Positions 54,147 to 64,000 of a DNA stretch of 64,000 nucleotides are shown here, piece by piece. The stretch is from Ipomoea triloba (Eukaryota; Streptophyta; Magnoliopsida; Solanales; Convolvulaceae), in NCBI RefSeq assembly GCF_003576645.1, contig NC_044919.1:21074402-21138401 (forward strand), written 5' to 3'. The notes under the pieces are model-generated. The model made no database searches, had not been told where the DNA came from, and was given only the letters and a program-made list of their open reading frames with translations. How positions within the stretch are numbered: the stretch's first letter is position 1; every line of letters starts with the position of its first letter. A program made the position numbers and the translations under genes.

Positions 54147-55345
54147 TTGTGAAGCCTACCACGGTCAGGTTACTTTTAAGTTTGGCCATCTCTTCTGGTT
54201 GGGTTATAAGACAATTAGATGTTCATAATGCTTTTTTGAATGGTCACTTGACTGAAACTGTTTATATGCGACAACCACCTAGTTACATTGATGCTCAATT
54301 ACCTGATCATGTGTGTCTGTTGAAACAGTCTTTATATGGTTTAAAACAGGCTCCCAGAGCTTGGTTTAATTGTTTACACACATTTTTGCTCTTACTGGTT
54401 TATGTTGATGACATACTTGTCATGGGGAATTATTCGAAGCTTGTGACTGTCTTATTATCAAAATTGTCTGTTGCTTTCAAGATAAGAGATCTTGGTGAAC
54501 CATGTTTCTTCCTTGGAATCTAGATGGTGAAGCATGGTAATGGTCGTATTCTTCTTTCTCAGCAAAGTTATATGTTTGATATATTGAAAGTGCTGGTATG
54601 ACTGAATGTAAACCTTTGGCTACTCCCATCTCTACTGTGAGACTCTCTTCCTCAGTTCTTAATGCAGATCCATTTGATGACCCAACACGATACAGGAGTT
54701 TGGCCGGGGCCTTGCAATATCTAACGGTAACTCGTCCTGATTTGTCATTTGTAGTCAATCAACTGTGTCAGCACATGCACTCACCTGCGCTGTCACACTG
54801 AGAGCAACTTAAACGTGTGTTACGGTATGTTAAAGGGACTTTATCTTATGGTCTACGTGTTAATCAGTCATCATCTAGGGAGCTCCATGCCTTCTCTGAT
54901 TCTGATTGGGCTGGTTGCCCTGATGACCGAAAGTCTACTAGTGGGTATGCTGCGCTCTTGGGCACCAATCTTGTGTCGTGGGTCTGTAAGAAGCAGAGGA
55001 CGGTTGCTAGATCTTCTACATAGGTAGAATACAAAGTTCTAGCAGATGTTTGTGCTGAAGTTACTTGGATTGTGTCTCTCCTACGTGAAATCAAGATTCC
55101 TGACATCCCTGTTCCGAGGCTATGGTGTGACGATCTCGGTGCTACATACATGTGTGCCAACCCAATCTTTCATGCTCGCACCAAACATGTTGAAATTAAT
55201 TATCACTTTGTCAGGGATAATGTAGCTAGTGGAGAAATTCTAGTCAATTTTATTTTTACTAATGATTAACTTGCTGATATATTTACAAAAACTCTCCCAA
55301 GTCCTAGGTTTTCTTGTCATAGAGACAAGTTTCAGGTGTCTAGTC
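54147..55345 (+). pseudogene. Copia RT and RNase H, degenerate
   Basis: RT fragments TVRLLLSLAISSGWVIRQLD, VHNAFLNGHLTETVYMRQPP and LKQSLYGLKQAPRAWFN run directly into VYVDDILVMGNYSKL (catalytic YVDD present), with some palm residues lost between. RNase H follows with [55 protein letters not shown] and FHARTKHVEINYHFVRDNVA. Stops lie at about 54521, 54799, 55021 and 55267. Confidence 0.8.
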
Positions 55346-55537
55346 CATCCTAAGCTTGAGGGGGAGTATTAGGACTATATGTTTGAGTCACATTAGGATT
55401 ATCAATTCTAGTCTACATGAGACTTCTCCTATGTAATTGTTAAACTCTATTGAATACAAACATTCAATTCTCATATGCTCATCAGTAGAATTGTAGGAAG
55501 GGTAGTTTAGAATTTTTAGGACAACAACGAAATAGTG

Positions 55538-55640
55538 GAGGGGGGGGGGGGGGGGGGGGNNNNNNNNNNNNNNNNNNNNNNNNNTATAGCATCAACCGGG
55601 GACGAATTCAAAGGGGGGGGGGGGGGGGGGGGGGGGGGGG
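55538..55640. other. Assembly gap of 25 N between poly-G runs
   Basis: A G-run of about 22 ends at 55559, N fills 55560-55584, 28 bp of sequence follow, then a second G-run (55613-55640). The real length and sequence here are unknown. Confidence 0.95.
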
Positions 55641-56058
55641 AAGGGGAGAAAAGCAATAAAAATAAAGATAAAAATAAAAACTGAACCATTGGTTTTACTT
55701 GCCTGCTAGCTAGGCTTGATATGCGCACCAGAAATCAATATTATCATCTTTATTTTTTTTCCTGGTGAAACCTAAAAATAACTAGTTGATGCATGACCAA
55801 TTATTTTTTCTCTCTCTGTTCCATCAACCTCAATCATGACCCCACAAAAAACCACAATTAAGAGTGCTCTAATAATGTCAGCCACACATATGCTTAACAA
55901 GTAAATTCAGGGAAGGTGTTAAGCTCGCCGATTTTGGTAAAAGAATTAGTTAATCGATTGAATCCATAATTTGGTTAATTGTGTAATGATTAAAATTTTT
56001 TGGTGTGGTATTGAATTTTTGGGCTGCAACAAATAAAGAAAGTAAAGAACATATAATA
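55641..56058. other. Unassigned DNA, no gene seen
   Basis: AT-rich; no domain or element end recognised. Confidence 0.4.
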
Positions 56059-56068
56059 CTTTATAATA

Positions 56069-56508
56069 GAGTTTATTACCGAAGTGGTCCCTCGACTATT
56101 GCGAAATTACCAATTTGGTCCTCGACAATTTTTCGTGCCCAATTAAGTCCCTCGACTTTGAAAATTTTAACCAATTTGGTCATCCGTTTAGTTTGCCGTT
56201 AAAATCGAGACCAAATTAGTAATTTTGCTATAGTCAAGGGACCAAATTGGTAATTTTTCTATAGTTAAGGGACCAAATTAGTAATTAATTTTTCACTGAA
56301 ATGGTCCCATGACTATAGTAAAATTACCAATTTGGTCCCTTGACTATAGTAAAATTACCAATTTGGTCCCGATTTTAACGGCAAACTAAACGGAGGACCA
56401 AATTGGTTAAAATTTTCAAACTCGAGGGACTTAATTGCGTACGAAAAATTGTCGAGGACCAAATTGATAATTTCGCAATAGTCGAGGGACCATTTCGGTA
56501 ATAAACTC
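56069..56508. mobile_element. MULE-type MITE, almost entirely inverted repeat, 10-bp duplication
   Basis: Starts gagtttattaccgaagtggt, and its right end read inverted starts gagtttattaccgaaatggt. The arms are about 200 bp each with a short centre. The 10-bp duplication ctttataata is exact at 56059-56068 and 56509-56518. Inside are repeated accaatttggtc words. No coding capacity. Confidence 0.92.
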
Positions 56509-56633
56509 CTTTATAATATGATCAATAGTACTCAAAAATAATTGTTTAGTGAACGGTTTGGAATTATTTAAGAATTTTAGTTATTGATTAATTTAGTTTG
56601 AAAATTTTAGTGAAATAGATTAATTTATTAGAG

Positions 56634-57085
56634 GCAAAAACTTGTGCGAGACCGTCTTACCATGAGACGTGTCGGATCGGGTCGGGTCAATATGCAAATG
56701 TAACACTTATATGCACAAATGTCATACTTATATGCTCAAATGTAATACTAATCAGGAATAAAATTTTTGTTACTTATTAGGGTAAATATAATACTTTTAA
56801 AGGAAAATACAATACTTTTACATTTCGATTTAAAAGTATTACATTTTTCCTCAAAGGTATTATATTTGCCCTTATAAGTGAGAGGTACTTGTCAACATTA
56901 CTTATTATGAAAAATGTATTACTTTTTCTCTTATAAGTAAGAAAAATTGTATTTTTTTATTAGTGTTATATTTGAGCATATAAGTGTGAGATTTGCACAT
57001 ATAAGTATGACATTTGCATGATGCTTTGACCCGACTCGACCCGACTCCCAAATAAAGATCCGTGAGACGGTCTCACACAAGTGTG
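56634..57085. mobile_element. MITE, gagaccgtctcac family, copy 3
   Basis: The left end aaaaacttgtgcgagaccgt and inverted right end cacttgtgtgagaccgtctc enclose tgtaatactta/aaaagtattac words and cgggtcgggtc / gacccgactc subterminal motifs, as in copy 1. Confidence 0.7.
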
Positions 57086-57676
57086 ACCCTTTATTAGATA
57101 AGAAAATTTATTAATATGTGTATATTGGTAAAATGATTATTATTTGTTGTAAAATTATGATTTGATATATTGAAATTATATCTAAATTTCTTGTTTTTTT
57201 TTAAAATAAGATAATATATGTTTTATATACTTTCTCAATGATGACATCGCACTATATAATAGACACTAAATCTCTTGTTGAATTAGAAGTTCTAATTTAT
57301 TTGATTTATTATGGCATTCCAAAATTTCATTGCTCTGATATTTTAATTTGCATTATAATCACCGTAATCAATTAATACAATATTCTAATTAAATTAAGGA
57401 TGATATGAAGGAGTAGTAAGTACGTATAGTAGTAACTGTTCGGTTCAATTTCCGTCCGTGTTCTAACAGGACTTGACCCCATGATGACTACTTGATAAGT
57501 ATTGAAGTCTCCTTCTTAACTAACTTGATTGAGACTTTATTGGCGCCATTCAATCTTAAAGTACGAAATTGAAAAATACCCAAGTTGGGTAGGAGGTTAA
57601 TTTCGTAATAAAAAAGTTTTAAGTTTGACTTTTAATGAGTGTGGCATATTGATATTTTTTATTTAAAGCAATTATT
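57086..57676. other. AT-rich, no gene seen
   Basis: No domain, RNA gene or element end recognised. Confidence 0.4.
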
Positions 57677-57693
57677 TATAATAAACATAAGTT

Positions 57694-57826
57694 TTTTTTT
57701 TTGAATACTATTAACACTATTACGATGTAATAAGCGCAACGAGACAATGCCCCCACTGGGGATCGAACCTGTGACTTCTCACTTGGGAGAGCCACAGCTA
57801 TGCCGCTTGACCACAAAGCCTTTGGC
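57694..57826 (-). mobile_element. tRNA-derived SINE with 17-bp target duplications
   Basis: Read on the minus strand it starts gccaaaggctttgtggtcaa. It has an A box (tggtcaagcggcatagctg, about 57795-57813) and a B box (ggttcgatccc, about 57760-57770), the two internal RNA polymerase III promoter elements at tRNA-like spacing. It ends in an A-run (plus-strand T-run at 57694-57702). Exact duplications tataataaacataagtt lie at 57677-57693 and 57827-57843. Promoter boxes, A-tail and long duplications together define a SINE. It is too diverged at the tRNA-like end to name the parent tRNA. Confidence 0.93.
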
Positions 57827-57843
57827 TATAATAAACATAAGTT

Positions 57844-58495
57844 AGTTTATCTCCTTGTAATTCTTCGTCAGCTATAATCACAATGTAAAATTTACATCGT
57901 GCGAACTTTCGGATAATGACTATAAATTTTCTTCCATCACATAAAAAAATGAAATATAAGTTAAATCTACTAATTGTAATGATCGATAGAGTTACTCAAA
58001 TTAATATATAATTATACATATGATCGATAAGCATAATAAGTATTATTTTTTTAACAATTTGTGTATAATACCAGATGTAGCAATTATATATTGTGTCAGT
58101 AGTAGACAAATATTACGAGATAATTATAAAAAAGAACATGAAGTCAGATATTAATGAGTTATCCAGGCCAGCTGGTAGGCAGCACAGAGAGCATGCTCTT
58201 CCAAATATAAGAAATAAGAGTTGTGAATGAATGTTGAATAGAATGAAACACAACAACAAAAGAGGATCAGACCTACGTACGTACGTACTTCTTGCTGGAT
58301 CAGCTACAAAATGCACTCCTTATACCATGGACAAGGATTCACACTACACTATACATGAACCTTAGTTCATTTGTATGTGTTTTGTGTTGTAACTTTTATA
58401 TTTTACATTATGAAATTATATACTTTGAGAATATGAATTTTGTAACTCATTATTTCAATTCAAGATTCATAATGTACTATGCGTAACCTGGTCCA
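57844..58495. other. AT-rich, no gene seen
   Basis: Contains a short (TACG)n run at 58273-58288. No gene or element end recognised. Confidence 0.4.
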
Positions 58496-58504
58496 TAATA
58501 TAAA

Positions 58505-59191
58505 GAGTTAATTCCAGAAATAGTTCTTCGACTATTGACTTTTATCAATTTTTGTCCTCGACTTTTAATTTTATCAAAGTTGGTCTCTTAACTATTGATT
58601 TTATACCAATTTTGATCCTTCTATTAAATCTTATGTTAAATAAGTGTTAAAATTAAGGGCAAAAATGTAAAATTAAATATTTTAACATTTTTTCTTCACC
58701 TTGTTTTCCCTCCTCCATCGCAAGATTATATAGGGAACAATATGAGTCAATATATTTATTTTTTACATTTTATGTTAAATTATTTCAAGTAATCAAATTT
58801 TTTTTTTGTATTTTTTTTTTGATTTTTTTTTTGGTTTACTGCAATGTAATATATACTCCATAATAATTTTTTTTTCGTAAATTCTCTAACTGGATGTGGA
58901 GTGTTATTGTATATTTTATTGTTGTATTATATTTATTATTATTATTATTTAATAGCAAAAATGGTATAAAAGACACCACTAGGAGGAGAAACAAAGTGAA
59001 GAAGAAAAGTTAAAATATTTGGTTTTACATTTTTGCCCTCAATTTTAAAACTTATTTAACATAGATTTAACAGAAGAACCAAAATTGGTACAAAATCAAT
59101 AGTTAAGGAACTAACTTTGGTAAAATTAAAAGTCGAGAACAAAAATTGGTAAAAGTCAATAGTCGAGAAGGACTATTTCTAGAATTAACTC
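58505..59191. mobile_element. MULE-type non-autonomous element, 687 bp, 9-bp duplication
   Basis: The left end gagttaattccagaaatagt and the right end, read inverted, gagttaattctagaaatagt match for about 190 bp of TIR. The duplication taatataaa is exact at 58496-58504 and 59192-59200. The core (58690-58990) is AT-rich with homopolymers and no coding sequence. Confidence 0.92.
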
Positions 59192-59239
59192 TAATATAAA
59201 TTGCCATTATGTGGGGCCCGCTCATCCAATAACGGCAAA

Positions 59240-59407
59240 TTATTGCATGGACCATGGTCCACACAACTGTGTGGACCAAAAAATAAAAAGTACATTATTT
59301 TTGTACTGAAGGTACTTTATTTTAATGTACATACAGTACAAAAATAATGTACCTTCAATACAAAAATAATGTACTTTTTATTTTTGGTCCACCATGGTCC
59401 AATAACT
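59240..59407. mobile_element. Small foldback MITE
   Basis: The left arm (tggaccatggtcc, ggaccaaaaaataaaaagta, cattatttttgta) pairs with the right arm (tacaaaaataatgtactttt, tatttttggtcc, accatggtcca) around a short centre near 59320. Candidate ends are ttattg...caataa. No clear target duplication. Confidence 0.65.
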
Positions 59408-60097
59408 CATCTATTGCCCTTCACAGTACCCACAGTAATTCCACAAGTTTGTTACGTGTCATCTTCATATTCAAACAATTCATTTTATGCTTTAAATTTT
59501 AATTTGTAGTTGGGGATAATGCATGATATTTCCGGAACCATATTACCCATATACAACTCTTCAAGCGTGTAGTCCCATCTCAAGGGTGTACCTCGCATTC
59601 CTTCATTTTATTTTGAAAAAAAAAATAAAAAATGAAGCTAAATAGACCACTAAAATAGTTTGGATAGTGCAATTCAGCCATTAAATATAAAAAATGCAAT
59701 TAATTCCTTAATCACAAGGCATGTATAGCGTAAACTTTAGCCTAATAACATGGTTCAAGGGAACCTACCATTATAATACACTACTATGATACCCCCTTAA
59801 TCCATGGACTAATAATTTAAAATATTTAGATTATTTTTATATGTAAAAAGAAGATATGAGCTTTATTCATTTATATAATTTTGTTATTTAATAGTTATGT
59901 TGATTTGATTGAAAAAGACCAAAAAATATAATTATGAATATAGATATTTGTAATGAAAATATGAATTGATATTTAAGATGGGTAATTAGTTAAAAGAATT
60001 TTTTTTTATTAAAAGTTCAATACAAATTATTTAAAATTATAAATTATTAAAGATTTCTTGGTAAATTATATTATTATTAGTTGAAGTACAATTTCTT
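59408..60097. other. AT-rich, no gene seen
   Basis: A piece near 59635-59700 (aaatagaccact, aatgcaatt) recalls the TIR wording of the MITE at 3945-4258 but lacks a partner arm. Confidence 0.4.
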
Positions 60098-60320
60098 CTA
60101 GAGCCACCGCAAATACAAATTTTTGAGACCCTTGGGATTGTTAACTCTAAATGCAACAACATACAATTGAGTATTGACAAAAATTGGTTTTCTCAATAAC
60201 AATTTAACATGCACGAGATCATATTTGTCACTTTGCCCTTGACTTTTATTAATAGACATTGCATGTGAAAGCATTAATTGAAAGTTTTCTTTATAATTTG
60301 AATGACAATCTTAGATCTAT
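60098..60320 (-). pseudogene. Helitron/PIF1-type helicase, C-terminal remnant
   Basis: The minus strand from about 60283 reads FQLMLSHAMSINKSQGQSDK, then VKLLLRKPIFVNTQLYVVAF and RVNNPKGLKNLYLRWL before a stop at 60098. AM(T/S)INKSQGQS and QLYVA.SRV...KGLK are the last two conserved helicase motifs of PIF1-like proteins, including plant Helitron RepHel. One shift separates an upstream piece (KIVIQIIKK). The Arg of the last motif is kept. Nuclear PIF1 is also possible, but an isolated C-terminal scrap in TE-rich DNA favours a decayed Helitron. No Helitron end (5'-TC, 3'-CTRR hairpin) was identified. Confidence 0.65.
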
Positions 60321-62006
60321 CAGGATCATAATCATTCGAAGAATAACACTTGAGTTCCTACAATGCACATGTAATTATTAATTATAGGAATTATAAAATA
60401 AACATATCATGTAATAATTTTAAAAGTATTAAAACATTATTATATAATAATTTGATCTAAAATTATATAACAATATCTATCAAACTAAACATATACAGTA
60501 AAATGTTTAACATTTCGTATTGTTAAAATTACAAATTAAATGAGGTAAAAATATTTATGATTTGAATGAGGTAAAAATATTTATAATTTGTTATTTAAGA
60601 AATATATAACTAATAAATAAATCTAATTCTTTTTCCAATTAACTGCCCATGTAATTTAACGAAATTAAATTTTTTTTATCAATAATTGAAATGATTTTTA
60701 ATGATATACATTTGCTAATTTCAACTTATTCATTTATAATGCAATTGTTCAATTCAAAAATAGCATATTAATACATATTAAAGATTACTACTATGATTGT
60801 CCAAAGCTAGACTGTTTAATATAATTAACATTTTAAAAATATTAAAACTATAACTTTTTATCCTAAATTTTGAGTCAACATCTACCTGTTAATTATGTGA
60901 TATATTGTATAGCTATTAATATAAAATAATTAAAATATTTCAAATAAATACAAATTTGTAAAATTTACACTTAGTAATTATATTAAAAATGATGAAAAAA
61001 CAATTATTTATATACAGCATTTGTTAAACTATACTATTGAGTTAGTTGAGAGACATGATCATGCATTGCTTCCTTCTACTTCGTCACCTACTTCTCCATT
61101 TCGATTCTCCTCAACATCTCTTCCATCCAGCTCCAGAGCCTTGGATATACATGTACCTTTAAAAACAAACAAAATGCGAAAAACAAATCAATCCCGAATT
61201 TTAAAATGCATATCAGAGAGGGAAGGGACCTTCACAATCTACTGCAACCTTCATCTCGATCAATGTTAGTCCCTATGCAACAAATGTCTTCAGAACAACG
61301 TAACCGTGCTATCTATTTACACCAATGATACCTCTCTCCCCTTTGCTAAATCCATGTCCATTCGCGGCGACCAAAACTCTAACTTTGGAACACATATTGT
61401 TTTAATCCATGTACAGTACAGTTAAGAATGTATCTCCATTCCATTAAAAAGAAAAACACTTCCTTTAAGCTTTCCAATTTCCCTCCTAATAACACACATG
61501 TATTTCCATCTGCATGGAGAGTTTTGATCCCTACGGTCTTCTCCCACCACAACTATCATACACTACTCCACATATCACCAAAACAATTAAAATTTTTATG
61601 GAAGATTTTGCATAAAGATGGAAAATAAATAAATCTTTCGTTTAATAACACAAATTTTAGAATAAATGGGGTTATTGCTTAATTTGTTTTATATATAAAT
61701 TATATATATTACTGGTTGTTTTAATAAGTTTAGTATTATTAAATTTGGGTGATTAATTATTAATATCCTATTTCGTTCAACTATTTTTGCACAATCTACT
61801 TTTTAAATTCATGATACTACCAATTATTTTCCATTTCCCTGTTAAAGCAAAATAACCTTATTATTAATAAAAGTTTGGACGGGAAACTATACAGGAAGAT
61901 TTTATTTTTATTAATAGTATAGAAGTATAGATAGTATATATTATATATTAAATATTAGTATTTATGAATATAATTAATCAATTATAAGATTATTAAATAT
62001 TACCTC
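60321..62006. other. AT-rich, no gene recognised
   Basis: Two short plus-strand frames (61021-61269, 61428-61628) lie in slightly GC-richer DNA but carry no known motif. They may be further debris of the Helitron-like element. Confidence 0.4.
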
Positions 62007-62881
62007 TGATAGCGTAAATGGAACTGGGGGTTACGATTACACTACGAATGCGTATGTTTGTGAATGAGTGGAGAGCGCTCCTAGGTCAGCCGGTCGGTTT
62101 ACCGTAGGGAGACCGGACAGTCCGAGGCTAAGTGGTATTCCAAGTGGTAAGTGGTTACAAGCAGGTTGCTAGAATAGTGCAGGTTGCTATTACGGGGTGA
62201 GCAGGCTGCTATTATAGGGTGAGTAGGTTGCTATTACAGGGTGAGCATGTTGCTATTACAGAGCGCATGTTGCAATTAAACAGTTACACGGGGTGTAGAC
62301 CGCGATGTAGATTGATGTTGCATGGTGGAGATTACAAGTAGTGAGTAGTAGTTGTTACAATTAGATGGAGATGAGAAGGGAGAGGGAGACCCTCCTATTT
62401 ATACTAATCAAGTCGGTCTACGCATTTAATGCACCAGCTGCAAGTGGCTTGACGTGGCGTCTTCTTGTTGGCTTGGTCAAGCGGTCACTCTGCAGGCTAC
62501 GCGTAGGTTGACCGGTCGAGGTTGCAGAGCTGCAAGTTTTCAATCGCCGCCCTGCAGGTGCAAGTTGGACTGTCTTACTTGTTATGTAAGTTAGGTTTTC
62601 GGCTTGCAGGTTGCGTCACCTTGTTGACCGACCGGTCATCCTACGGTAGATCGGTCGGGTGGCTTTTGTCACGAGGTAGATCGGTCAGGTTATCCTACGG
62701 TAGATCACCGGTCATCCAAGGGTGATCCGAGAGCATTTTGTCACGAGGCCTATCGGTACGAGCAGACCGGATGATCACAACTGATTTATTCCAGTCGGGT
62801 TGATGACTATGACTGACTGGTTGGGTTACTTCTTGACGGACCGGCTATACGGATTAGTCATTTATGCGTATTTACCCATCA
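62007..62881 (-). mobile_element. Gypsy-type LTR (minus strand), probably a 3' LTR
   Basis: On the minus strand it starts TGATGGGTAAATACGC at 62881 and ends CCATTTACGCTATCA at 62007. A TATA box (GTATAAATAG, 62395-62404) faces left. A purine-rich tract ends directly at its upstream edge (minus strand aagaagtgggggactcg, 62882-62898), as expected beside a 3' LTR. Repeated accggtc/gaccggt words fill the right half. The left flank has no partner and there is no 5-bp duplication, so the rest of the element would lie to the right, beyond or within the window end. Confidence 0.6.
62155..62275. repeat. Tandem repeat of about 23-26 bp inside the LTR
   Basis: About five units of gggtgagcaggttgctatta with small changes, downstream of the LTR's TATA box in its own direction. 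Confidence 0.85.
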
Positions 62882-63830
62882 CGAGTCCCCCACTTCTTGA
62901 ATTCGTGAGAATCGCCGGGTTCGAGAAGTGAAAATAATTTTCTTGTGATTTGTTCCAATTAGCTTGTCACAAACAAAGTTCCACTCGGTCGGTCTACCGC
63001 TAATCTTCCCGGTCGGTCTACAGCAGTCTTCCCAGTCGGTCGTCATCCAGCTGGTAATTTCAGCTTCCAATAGCATGTTGTAAATTTTTTTATCGAACGG
63101 TGTACATTCGTTGGAGTGACACGTGGCGCAATTTGGACCTTCCACGTAATCGGGCCGATCCTTCAACTTCTAAGCCCATTAGCTTCCTATAAATAGTTCC
63201 ATTGAATTTTTTATTTGCACTTCAGTCTTCCTTGGCCAACCTGCATCTTCAGAGATTTTCTTTGCAAGGTAAAAATCTTCTTCCCTTTCCTTTTCTTTTT
63301 CTTTCCTTTTGCATTGTTTTATTTTTCTTAATTATTTCCTTGTTCGACCACATCCTTAGCCTCCAAGCAATACCGGAAAAATTCTTTAATCTCTTTTGCT
63401 GCTCTATCCGGCTCCATCTGCTCTTCCCGACCGGCTGCCATCTTGCACATTGTTTGACCGACCGCCATATTGCTCTCATCCACGTACATTTTTTTATTTT
63501 TTCATTATTTTGGGATAATGCTTCTTCCTTCTTCCTTTGTCATTAGATATATGTACATGTGTATTGCTTCTTCCACTGCCACCATGCACACTTTCCTCTC
63601 TTTTACTATTTAATATTTGCATATGTATTTCTTGATTTCTTATACCACCTAGCGTGCCTCCTTTCTTCCTTTTGCACCATGCAATCTAATATATATATAT
63701 GTTGTTGTTGTTGCTGCCATCAAATCTATTTTTTCTTTTTTTCTTTTTTTTTTTTTATAATGTCGATTGACCAAAAACCAAAAACAATTTATATGTTTTT
63801 GGTCGATCGGCCAACTAGCCGATCGGCCAA
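62882..63830. other. Retrotransposon-like non-coding DNA with a plus-strand TATA box
   Basis: The first 180 bp repeat cggtcggtctac words like the LTR. A plus-strand ctataaatag at 63187-63196 is followed by a pyrimidine-rich leader, so a rightward promoter is possible. A minus-strand frame (62879-63166) shows no known domain. Confidence 0.4.
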
Positions 63831-64000
63831 AATATATACATATACATATACATATATATATATATATATATACATATATATGTGTATATATGTATATATA
63901 TACATATATACATATATACATATATATACATATATATATGTATATATATACATATATACACATATATATGTATGTATATATATATATATATATATATATA
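63831..64000. repeat. Long AT/ACAT microsatellite reaching the window end
   Basis: About 170 bp of (TA)n mixed with tatacata units, continuing past the last base. It is immediately preceded by an imperfect palindrome around cgatcggcc (63799-63830). Confidence 0.95.

Larger units (their letters stand above)
52007..55473 (+). mobile_element. Second Ty1/copia retrotransposon, defective
   Basis: LTRs of about 134 bp (52007-52140) and 107 bp (55367-55473) share tattaggact..., gagtcacattaggattatca and aactctattgaata. A primer site follows the first and gagggggag (55358-55366) precedes the second. The coding order is gag, protease, integrase, RT, RNase H, with internal deletions, shifts and at least six stops. 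Flanks atgct (52001-52005) and atgct (55475-55479) are probably the target duplication, one base off the LTR edge. Confidence 0.85.

Noticed and set aside
55516..55728. A Pro-rich minus-strand frame across the gap
   Set aside because: The Pro run is the translation of poly-G, and the frame crosses N bases.
57694..57826. A functional tRNA gene
   Set aside because: A and B boxes are present but no acceptor stem or cloverleaf closes. The A-tail and 17-bp duplications show a SINE.
63649..63963. A 104-codon Tyr/Ile-rich minus-strand frame
   Set aside because: It is the translation of the TA/TACATA microsatellite.

Overview
This window looks like nuclear DNA of a flowering plant, most likely a eudicot. 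It is AT-rich. Its recognisable gene families are plant families: an AGP25/26/27-type arabinogalactan protein, a chaperone DnaJ 49-like gene, ACD6-like ankyrin genes and a captured SRP72 piece. It is full of Ty3/gypsy and Ty1/copia retrotransposons, CACTA, hAT and Mutator-like (MULE) DNA transposons, MITEs, one SINE and a Helitron-helicase remnant. I cannot place the species.

Host genes are sparse and lie in the first 11 kb. From left to right there is an array of broken ACD6-like ankyrin fragments (1.3-3.7 kb, minus), one intact small gene for a GPI-anchored arabinogalactan peptide (6179-6547, minus, with a TATA box), an unrecognised broken membrane-protein ORF (8.4-9.0 kb, minus) and a DnaJ 49-like gene broken by two frameshifts and a stop (10.0-11.0 kb, minus).

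From 11.6 to 31.1 kb is a deep transposon nest. The outermost layer is a minus-strand gypsy element whose gag is split: its N-terminal half is at 30.3-31.1 kb, and its C-terminal half, protease and start of reverse transcriptase are at 11.9-13.2 kb. Between the halves lie an LTR-like sequence, a CACTA inside a smaller TIR element (14.2-17.8 kb), and a hAT transposase gene (18.45-23.2 kb). The hAT gene is split by a Pack-MULE carrying SRP72 exons, which is itself split by a second MULE. Next come an Athila-like gypsy element with its tRNA-Asp primer site and LTR (24.4-29.1 kb) and a second, divergent LTR (29.1-30.3 kb). Both MULEs have exact 9-bp target duplications, so the order of insertion can be read directly.

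From 31 to 44 kb are non-coding retrotransposon debris, CACTA ends, a 3.2-kb LTR-like block bracketed by 19-bp direct repeats, tandem repeats, and a complete non-autonomous CACTA (42357-43667). The empty site of that CACTA survives in a neighbouring duplicate. Two defective copia elements follow (44972-48837 and 52007-55473, plus strand). An assembly gap between poly-G runs lies at 55.54-55.64 kb. The right end holds two MULE-type elements with exact 9-10-bp duplications, three copies of one MITE family, a tRNA-derived SINE with 17-bp duplications, a Helitron/PIF1 helicase remnant, a gypsy LTR and a long AT microsatellite.

I found no sign of an operon, CRISPR array, rRNA or conventional tRNA gene. 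The interest lies in the insertion history and in gene capture, not in a new enzymatic system.
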